From Muraenolepis orangiensis (lineage: Eukaryota > Chordata > Actinopteri > Gadiformes > Muraenolepididae): a stretch of 64,000 nucleotides of DNA. This document shows positions 33,001-42,500 of this stretch, piece by piece. The stretch spans positions 14,303,955 to 14,367,954 of the forward strand of contig CM051020.1 in NCBI GenBank assembly GCA_027704905.1. Reading direction: 5' to 3'. The notes beneath the pieces are model-generated. The model was not told the origin of the DNA. It made no database searches and was given only the letters and a program-made list of their open reading frames with translations. How positions within the stretch are numbered: position 1 is the first letter of the stretch; each line of letters begins with the position of its first letter. A program made the position numbers and the translations under genes.

Positions 33001-34480
33001 TCAAGTCTCAGGCTGGTGGGATCTTCCCATCCCCAAAAATAAAGTCTCTGACACCAATGTACACACACAATGTAGTCGAACATGAAGCCATGCCTGTCAG
33101 AGGAAAGCAGTTGATCTGGTTTCTAATGGATCACCAGGTAGGTCTAAAATACGTAGTATTTGGAAGCAAGTCCATAGGTTAAGAAATCATACATTAAGTC
33201 AACCATAATAAACACCACATGGAAAGGGAAGCATATAAACCCTAAATGGTTTGTTAAATACACAGCAAGTTTAACTACCAGGTCACATGGGCAGGTAAGT
33301 GCATTAACACTGAATTTGTTCAAAAACCATAGACCCACTGCAAGCCCACCGTTTCTCCCTCAAGTTCTTTCACACCAGCAACATGTGGTGTCCATGGATC
33401 ACATGTTGACCAACATGATATTGTGAAGTCCCATTGGGGGACTATATACCCTCCCACAGCAGTCTGTTCCAGACGACTTATAATACTAACTAATACTTAC
33501 TAACTAATAACTTATCTTCGTTTTTATTAAATGTTTCATGTTTTCAGCTTTAAAATAAATAAATACATAATATAAATAACATACTATGGCCCTTTAATTA
33601 AGAGTTGTCTTTCACGCCCGTCACTCCCTTTACTCTTAAGTGTGAGCAAGTGTTTTCATGTTTTTTCATACTGCCGGTTACCGCATGAAAACGGTGATAT
33701 ATTTAACACATTTTATATTCAAAGTTAATCCAATTTACATTCTTCAAAAATGTATATGGATTTCATTTTAAGAAGAAAATATATACTTTTATTTTTTTAT
33801 TTTTTTTATATGTTTTAAGGAGAAAGGATGTTTAACAAGGAACGATGTTGCCTTGACACTTACATTCATTGCAATGTTTCCATCGAAGCCCTCGTTCGAT
33901 GCACTCTAGATTTCAGAGAGTGCATATTCCATAATCATGATAGTAACCCAAAATAGCGACACCAACTATACATGAGAGTATTCCTTGCTTACCTCGAGAA
34001 AGGACCACCAGGCATGTCATCGGCTCCTCTGTACACCACATATGTAGCCCAACCTATGTATTCGTTTTCTTAGTACCTTGTTGAAGTACTCAAATTAAAT
34101 AAATAACTGCACAGGTCAGACGCACCTGCCAATTGGTGTCATTTTGGAACAAGGAAGGAAGCCACTCCTTAGGATTAAGCCGTAACAGATGCCAAATATT
34201 TTCGCTGTATGCAAAATTATTTTCACTGCACTGTACTTTTTTTTGTACACTGACAATAAATGTGAATCTAATCTGCAACAAACGACTTCACCCATGGACT
34301 TTGGTCAGGTTCCAGATGACCCCCCCCCCCCCCTACCTACATTAGGTTTAGAAATCATCACACACGCCTTCACTGAACCTGAAGACTGTAAAAATGTCTA
34401 TTTCTGAGGAATTGGGGAGAAGGCATTCCATGTTGGTGCATATGGCAAATAAAAACATCTTGAATCATTTCTTGCTAGGA
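33001..34480. repeat. Duplicated upstream block U, copy 2 (no gene seen)
   Basis: Non-coding. It includes a poly-C run at 34320-34333 and the sequence cgctgtatgcaaaattattt shared in altered form with block D. The part after 34130 is absent from copy 1. Confidence 0.6.
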
Positions 34481-34765
34481 ATATCATCAATAATATCATC
34501 TGAAAAGGCCCAAACCATCTTAAAATATTGCATTTTCCCACAGAGAATAAAACATTAGATTAACTTAATCTACATTTGAAATAAAATACATTTTAAAATG
34601 TTTCATGTTTTCAGCTTTAAAATAAATAACAAATAACTATATAAATAACACACTATGTTTAATTAAGAGTGTTGGCTTTCACACCTGTCACTCCCTTTAC
34701 TCTTAAGTGTGAAAAAGTGTTTTCACACTGGCGGTTACCAAATGAAAACATTGAAACTCATGTCT

Positions 34766-35152
34766 GCTTATTACGTTACCATTGACTACTGTAAAGTGCT
34801 CGTTGTCTTGTCAATGAAACATAATATGAAACGGTAGCCAAAGTAACACAAAAAGTAACAAAAAAAGTTGTATTATAATTACCATGGTTGAAGGTGAAGG
34901 GATAACATAAAAATAATGACAAACAAATCACAGGACTGTACAGATAGGATCAGCCACCCACACAAGGGAGAACATAACACATATTCACACGGGGATGACG
35001 AGAACAGGAAAAACCTGGGCTGATTACAAATGGATACATCTGGGAAGGAAACGACAAAGAACTATGCGACCAAGATAGGGGACTACAACCAGACTATCAC
35101 CCATCACACTGGGGAACACCTGATCAGGATACAACACACCCACACGTAACAC
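34766..35152. other. Segment present here but absent from the 50.1 and 58.9 kb copies
   Basis: In copies 3 and 4 the flanks join directly at tgc|tatacaatgttatgat. Here about 390 bp intervene, starting ttattacgttaccattgact and ending cacacgtaacac. There are no clear terminal repeats or target duplication; it is either an insertion of an unidentified LTR-like piece or the ancestral state. Confidence 0.4.
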
Positions 35153-36485
35153 TATACAATGTTATGATATATTTAACACATTTTATATTCAAAGTTAATC
35201 CAATCTACATCCTTCAAAAATGTACATGGGTTTCATTTTAAGAAGAAAATATATACTTTTTAAGACATACTCGTGTTTTACAAGATATTGGCCATTTGTA
35301 ACAAGTACATTGGAATGCTTACTCCCCATTCCCTCCCGCAGTATACATCACCAAAACAACACCATGACAAATAAAAATATATACAATACAATAAACCAAA
35401 AAAGACCAGCAAAGTGACTGTTAAATTATATTTACATGTGTTGAAAGTGTTTTTTAAATATGTTTACAAAAATCTTTAAAAGCATTTTAAAGTGCCAGTA
35501 GTGCAGCAGCATCATGAATACATACAGTGCAGTTAAGGAGAAAGTATAATGTTCAACAAGGAGCGATGTTTCCTTGACACATTTATTACCGATGTTTCCA
35601 TCGAAGCCCTCGTCCAAAGCACTCTAGATTTCAGAGAGTGCATATTCCATATTCATGATAGCAAAATGTAAAATAGCGACACCAACTATATACCATGGGC
35701 GTATTCCTGGCTTACCTCGAGATAGGACCACCGGGCATGTCGTTGATTCCTCTGTTGACACCACATATGTAGCCCAACCTTTGCAGTACTTTTCTTAAAG
35801 TACTCAAATAAAAAAAATGAAAAAAAAATAAATGCACAAGTTAGACACACCTTTCAATTGGTGTCACTATTGAACAATGTCAGGAGTGGCCTCCTTCATA
35901 GGTTGGATGTGAGCCATAACACATGCCAAATTATTTTCGCTGTATGCAAAAGGATTTTCACTGCACTGTACTTTGGGGTACACTGTACGTTTATCACAAT
36001 ACATTTGAATCTAATCTGCAACAAACGACTTCATCCGTGGACTTTGGTCAGGTTTGATTGGGATTGATTAGGTTTAGTAATCATCACAACACACGCCTTC
36101 ACTGAACAAAGACTGTAACTATGGCTATTTTGGAGTAATTGTGGAGAAGGCATTCCATTGTACTTGGTGCATAGGGTAAAAAAAAACATATTGAACCATT
36201 TATTGCTAGGAATGTCATCAATAATACATCCTAAAATCCTGAGACTGAAGCAGAAATACATGTGACACAAGACTTCAACCATGGACTCTGGTCGTGTTGC
36301 AGACGACTTTGATGGTGAAGATTCACTGTGCAATGATATTTCCGAAAGACTCGCATAAAAACAATCAAATAAAGGTGGTGGCAGGATGCCCTCATGCTAC
36401 ACAGCGCTGTAGGATTAGGATTTGATATAGAGTTATGATTGCAATATTTCTCAAATACCTACAATTAAAACAAACTACCAAACCT
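35153..36485. repeat. Duplicated distal block D, copy 2 (with LINE 3' tail at 35278-35540)
   Basis: Non-coding. It recurs at 50098-51445 and 58910-60243. It contains a minus-orientation LINE 3' tail (ccattccctcccgcagtata, gcagcagcatcatgaata) that is absent at the matching place in block U (catgttttaaggagaaagg), so U preserves the empty site. Confidence 0.65.
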
Positions 36486-36488
36486 TCT

Positions 36489-36489
<1 letters not shown>

Positions 36490-36524
<35 letters not shown>
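36490..36524. repeat. (TA)n microsatellite between inverted ctcctata/tataggag
   Basis: A short (ta)n, expanded to several hundred bp at the corresponding place in copies 3 and 4 (51443 and 60244). Confidence 0.9.
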
Positions 36525-36526
<2 letters not shown>

Positions 36527-37670
36527 AGAAGGTTACCCACCGTAAACCGTGACAATACCAATGTAAAAAAAAAAGTCTTTGTACAGTGCACTTCCTGGTA
36601 ACCGGTCTGAAAATGGTCAGGAGTGACTTCCTTCATAGGTAGGCTGTAAGCCATAACACATGCCAAATTATTTAGTTCCCGCCTGGTTTCCTGGAATATA
36701 AGGTTTCCTGGTATACAAGGAACTAAAATATTATATCTAAGACACTCAATATTTCATGGAAAAAAAAGAAAAAACTAAGAGCTGTTAAAGGGCCCAGACT
36801 CAGGGTTAAACTTCACCCGGCCGGGGTCAGAAAAATATATATTAGATTTTTCATGGAATCATTCAATATTTATATAGCAAAATAGCATCGATATTTATAT
36901 AGCCAAAAATAGCATATAGGCATACATTGTACATTGTAGTACTCAAAAAAAGAAAAAACTAAGAGCTGTTAAAGGGCCCAGACTCAGGGTAAAACTTTTT
37001 CAGGGTCAGAAAAACCTGTGCCCACCTTTGGGGTGGTCATTCAACTAGGTCCCATTTCTGCTACACATAGCAGTCATAACGTATGACCGTCGTGGTGTGA
37101 TACTGGAGACCGCCGTTCTCTCTTCAACCCCCCCCACCCCACACGTGGTCTACATGCCTCATTCTATCTTTAAAGGCAAGCCGAGATCTTGAACCCCCTT
37201 TTCATACATCCTATCATCCTAATACTTTGTCAGTCACATGTATTACTCATACAATCTCGTCATTTATCTCATGGTCCCACATGGTCCACCCACAGTGTTA
37301 CTGTTTAACTGGTTATTGTGTTAACTGGTGAGCTATTAGCTATTTTCCATTGGGTTGACTGTTGCAATCAAACACACCAATTTTTTTAAATTTATTTCAT
37401 CATATGTTGCAGTTGACAGACATTGGCTACAGACAATCTGCCCGTTCAAACACTGTCTCAAAACAGTTTAACTTTATTGAACAAAAAAAGTGGAGCATCA
37501 CATTTGACTTTTAACTAGGCTTGACGAAGCTACTGCCATGCACATCTGCAAAAGGAGGTAATCAAAGTAAATGCCTAAGCAGATCTAACCAGTTAGCACA
37601 ATAACCAGTTAAACTGGAACATCGGCATAAAAACAAATATAAAGTGCATAAAAATACAACTCACAACTAA
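36525..37670. other. Insert specific to the copy 2/3 junction, partly repeated at 62.75-63.15 kb
   Basis: It starts with a scrap of the right end of LTR-B (accgtaaaccgtgacaatacc) and includes a direct duplication of ctaagagctgttaaagggcc (about 36776 and 36959). It shares about 400 bp (36690-37190) with 62755-63150. No coding sequence is recognised. Confidence 0.5.
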
Positions 37671-37703
37671 CGTGAAGCTTTATTAAAGTAATAAAGCTTC
37701 ACG
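37671..37703. repeat. Perfect 14-bp hairpin at a broken LTR-B
   Basis: Left arm CGTGAAGCTTTATT (37671-37684), loop aaagt, right arm AATAAAGCTTCACG (37690-37703). The left arm is the normal LTR-B sequence (compare 51988-52005). The right arm is its inverted copy, followed by the normal LTR-B end (gtcactcaccgtaaccgtga). About 300 bp of LTR-B are missing between them. Confidence 0.85.
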
Positions 37704-38123
37704 GTCACTCACCGTAACCGTGACAATACCAATGTAAAAAAAAAAGTCTTTGTACAGTGCACTGTTGACATAATCATAATACACACTATAGAATAAACAC
37801 ATAAGGTGGTTTATTGCAGACTTGTAAAGCTCTTTATTATTTATTTTTATTTGGATTATTATTATTATTATTATAGGCGACTGTCTTTCTCCCATGGCGC
37901 CTGCCTTCGCGAAACAGGTTTCTTCTTCTTTTCCAGTAAGCAGCAATGAAGAAGAAACCTGTTCATCCTCGGTCCTGGTTCCTCAGGGTGTGATTGTCGA
38001 TACTGCTGCCATTGCGCAAACACATCCTTTCATGTTCTTTCTTTTCTCGACAATAACATCCGACCCACCCATGCTGTCTTGACTTGACATTGTGCAGTTC
38101 TCAAAAATGTTCCACTTCGCCTG
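37704..38123. other. Repeated non-coding block, copy before gene 3
   Basis: Shared with 52319-52716 and 60983-61380. Contains (tta)n at about 37856-37875 and a palindromic gaaacaggtttcttcttctt / gaagaagaaacctgttc pair (about 37911-37964). The 62-codon frame there is shared by all copies but looks like a consequence of the hairpin; it has no recognised relatives. Confidence 0.45.
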
Positions 38124-38420
38124 ATCAAGTCAAGTCAAGTTTATTGTCACTTCACAGTTTAAAAAGTGATGTGAAAATCTTGTGTGCAATACCCGACGAC
38201 AGACAGCAGTTATAAAATAAGATAAAAATAGATAGAAATAGAATAAAAATAGAATAAAGTAAAAAATTAAATTAAAAATTAAAATGCAATTTATAAAATG
38301 CAAAATATCAGCACAGAAAAGAGCAATATGTATATATAAATCAATGTAATAAAATATACATTGGTATATGCTATACGCCCTTGTTCAGCAGCCTGATGGC
38401 CTGACTGTGGAAGCAATCTC
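38124..38420 (-). mobile_element. LINE 3' end, 5'-truncated
   Basis: The minus strand reads the last codons FHSQAIRLLNKGI of the LINE at 62059-62583, then an A/T-rich 3' UTR ending gacaataaacttgacttgac and a (cttga)n tail. Also at 52717-53022 and 61381-61690. Confidence 0.8.
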
Positions 38421-38615
38421 TTTGGCAAGCCTCATTTCAGCATATGATGCTTTCAGACTTGATTCTTGGACACTTGTGGCCTGGGTAAAAAAGCACTGTT
38501 GTCTTTGAACTTTCCCTTTCAGGTCCGCTAGGATCGCTGTTCTGCTGGCCCCGGTGTACTTGCCATACTTGTCCTTGTGTGAGGTGTACTTTCATTACAA
38601 AAACGGTCTGCAAAC
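38421..38615 (-). pseudogene. hAT-A N-terminal remnant, part left of the MITE (copy 3)
   Basis: Continuation of the hAT-A N-terminal region seen intact at 9911-10483, ending in the target duplication ctgcaaac (38608-38615). The rest lies at 46834-47087. Confidence 0.72.
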
Positions 38616-38781
38616 CAGTGGCGGCTCGTCCATAGGGGCGCAGGGGCGCCGCCCCACCTGGTTGAGAGACGAAAAAAAAAAAAATTAATAAACTAAACAT
38701 GTTTAAAATGAATAATAATTACTCATTTTATGTATGTTTGTGTTTAAAATGCACAATAACGTTAATATAGCAAATATAAAT

Positions 38782-39149
38782 TGTTGGTGACAGGTATAGG
38801 CAGACTGACAGGTCACGTGGTGTTGGGGCTACGTCAGTCAGGATCAGTGGTAAAAGTCAGCTGTTCACGCGCGGGTTTTTCTGGAATGAAATGTTTGAGA
38901 TGAGAGGGGGTGGACGGGGGAAGTCCAACTTTGCTGACCGCACAATCTATTAACATTTAACGCACTTTAGCACCGATCACTTTAGGACTATGCTACTATG
39001 GAACGTTTTTAACTTATCTCTAATAAAACCAACAAAACGCAGTACCCATTTTTAAGTGATTATTTGAACAAGCAGCGCGTCTGGCAAAAACAGATTTTCC
39101 CGATCTAGCCTCTCGGTGACTAAATAAGTGGTTCGATAGTCGCCATACA
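38782..39149 (+). repeat. BEL/Pao 5' LTR
   Basis: 368 bp, TGTTGGTGACAGG...GCCATACA, preceded by the 5-bp duplication taaat (38777-38781). It differs from the 3' LTR at one position (ggaatgaaatg here, ggaataaaatg there). Confidence 0.95.
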
Positions 39150-39574
39150 TTTGTCAGCAAAACTGTGACACAACCACATGGATTGGAGCCACGAAAGGAC
39201 CCGACATGTCACAAATGGACGCGTGGAGCAACAAAGGAATGCATGATATGCAAACAATGTAAGGAGGACGCGCACAAACAAACAGACAAGGACGGACTGA
39301 AAGGATAGGCGGTAACGTACCCGACCCGTTCCGTGACTGCTGTGATACATGATTGATTGGAACACTTTGATCTAGTCCCGCCGCTGAGTGGAAACTGTCT
39401 GTCATTGTGAATTGTGATATCACGCTGTGTTCGCGGCCCGCCGGGCCAAGCTGTGTGTGTGACAAACTAACGTGCTCTGCTCTGTCTCTATGCTATCGCC
39501 GATAGCTGTGACTGTGTTATGTGGCTGCTTTGCTTTGGATTCTCTCATTGTGATAATTTACTTGTGCGTTCAAG

Positions 39575-42500
39575 ATGAGTGGAACAAGTGTTGGTTCAGA
39601 TGTTGGGAAACAGGACATGGGAAAGAGGAAAGTAATTCTAACTGAAAAGGCTCTTGCAAATAAAATTGAGTCCATACAAAAGGAACGAAAAAGGAAAGTG
39701 GATGAAATAAAGACTGTGATAAGCTCTATGAAAGAGCTCATGAAAGATGCAAAACATGTTTCAGCTGTTAAAGGGAAACTTGATGGCTTGATGAAATTGT
39801 CTCACACCTCTAATGAACTACATGCTTCCTTAATGCCTCTCATTCCTCATGATGAACAAGAAAAACAAACCGGTTGGTTCTCAAAAATCATTAAACGTAA
39901 AGATGATTTTATTGAGGATGTTAATGCATGGTTTTCTGTAACCAGACTCAGAGGATCCCCAAGCAGGCCTCTGCTGGTGGCTAATAGGTCAAATGAAAGC
40001 CCTCTGCTACATGAGGCTGCAGAAGAGGAAAATGGAGGTGTGGAAAATGTGGAAGTGACTGGGCCTCAGTCACATAATGTTCAGGATGATATTCAGCCAG
40101 ATGACAGCATATCAAACTATAGCAGCCAGAATCATGGTTCTCAGAAATTGGATGGAATGGAAGCCTACTTTGAAAGTGGCCTCAACTTTAATGCAGAGAC
40201 CTTTGTACGGCAAAATGTTGGAGATGCTGGAAGAGGACAACCTGCAGAGTTTGGAGGCACAAGGCCGAAACAAAGGCAATGTGATGGAAACAAACATCTC
40301 CAGAAGACCTCAGCCCCCACACAGGCTCAGAGCACAGTCCCAAAGGCTACAGGAGCCCCACTGTCTCTGCATAGACACACACAATCTGCTTCCGGAAACA
40401 TCAGCAGTGAACAGGACACCATGATGTCTATAATGCAAAAACAAAATGACATAACTTCGATGTTGGTGCATCAGCAATGCATTGCTTCACTACCTAAAAG
40501 AGACATCCAACTGTTTGACGGTGACCCTCTGCACTATCATGCCTTTATGCAGTCATTTGAGCAGACCATAGAACTGAGGACTGACGATGCTGTTGACCTC
40601 CTGCATTACCTGGAGCAATACACCAGGGGTCAGCCTAAACAGCTAGTCAGAAGTTGTCAACACATGACTGATGGCATTGGATATGCTACAGCAAAGGCTT
40701 TACTCCAGGAACACTTTGGAAATGAGCACGTCATAGCATCCGCTTATATGGACAAGATCTTTGCATGGCCAGCAATAAAGTCGGAGGATGGAAAAGCTTT
40801 ACAAGCATACAGCTTATTCTTGCGAGGATGTCACAATGCCATGAAAGATGTATACAACCTATCTGACTTGAACACGTCTGCAAACATGGTCTCTGTGATC
40901 AAGAAGCTGCCTTACAAGTTGAGAGACAAGTGGCGAGCGAAGGCATGTGACATTCAGGAAAAGCATCGGAAAAGAGCTATGTTTGCTGATATTGTGACCT
41001 TTATTGAGCGTGAAGTTAGGATCACTACAGACCCTGTATTCGGAGACATACAAGATGCTCCAGTCATAGGGGCCTTCAAAGAAAGTGGTAGAGCTAAACC
41101 TGTGCCTCGTCCTAAGGCTAGAGGAAGCAGCTTTGCCACAACTTTCACTACTGTGGAAAGAGATGCTCATTGGGAGAACAGGGTTAAAGGTGGACCCGAG
41201 AAGACCTGCCTTTTCTGCAAAAAGGGTAGACACACACTGGAGTCGTGTTTTCTATTGGAGAAGAAAGCTCACAGTGAGAAGATGGAGTTCCTGAAGAAAA
41301 ATGGAGTTTGCTTCGGCTGCTTGTGCACTGGGCACATCAGCAAGGAGTGCAGGAAACGTCTGTCTTGCAAGACATGTGGCTCACGACACCCCAGCTTGCT
41401 CCATATCCACTCTAAGGAGAATGGAGATCCAGAGAAAGGCAGGAGCAACTCTGACAGAGCAGTGGACAGTGCTCTAGTCGAAGTCCAAACCGGTGGTCTT
41501 ACTGGGGCCGGTGAGCAAGATTGCAAGCTTGCTATCGTGCCAGTCAAGGTTAAGTCCAGTAAAGGTCAAAGGTCAGTCGAAACCTACGCCTTTCTGGACC
41601 CAGGGAGTTCAGCGTCCTTCTGCACAATGGGTCTGATGGATAAGCTGGGACTCTCTGGGAGAAGAACAAGGATTCTTTTACGTACCATGGGCCAAGAGAA
41701 GGTGGTTGACAGTTGCATTGCAACGGACTTGGAGGTCGCTGGATTGGACAGTGACTGGTACTGTGAAATGCCGAAGATCTTCACACAACATCAAATGCCT
41801 GTTAACAGAGGTAACATCCCACGACAGCAAGATCTGGAAAGATGGCCACATCTGAAGCCTGTCTATCTGCCACAGATAGATGCAGACGTGGAGATGTTAA
41901 TTGGCTTGAATGTTCCCAGAGCATTGGAACCACTGGAAGTCATCCGAAGTGTGGATGGAGGGCCATATGCGGTCAAAACAATGCTTGGATGGACTGTAAA
42001 TGGACCCCTTGGAGGAGAGGGCAGTGACGATCCTGTGACTCAGTCTGCAGTTAGCATCAACAGGATCTCTGCTGTCACTCTTGACGAGCTTTGGAACCAA
42101 CAATTCAAGACTGACTTCCCTGAAAACAGCCAGGATGAACTGCAAGGGCTGTCAAGGGAAGACTCTAAGTTCCTGGAAATGGCTAATGAGACTGTGGAAC
42201 TGGTTGATGGCCATTATGTTGTTGGATTGCCGCTGAAGGACAAATCAATCACCATGCCCAACAATCGCAAAGTTGCAGAGCAACGTACTCTCAACCTCAA
42301 GGGGAGGTTTGGCAGGGATGCGGCATTCCAAAAAGACTATACTACATTTATGGACAACCTGATATCCAGTGGATATGCAGAGAGAGTGCCAGCTACAAGT
42401 CAGGAACGATGCGACGGCAAGGTTTGGTATATCCCTCATCACGGTGTATACCATCCCAAGAAAGGGAAGATCCGTATCGTCTTTGACTGCGCAGCATCAT

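Noticed and set aside
37894..38082. 62-codon frame present in three units (also 52487 and 61151)
   Set aside because: It lies over a gaaacaggtttc/gaaacctgttc hairpin, has no recognised relatives, and is conserved only because the block is recently duplicated.
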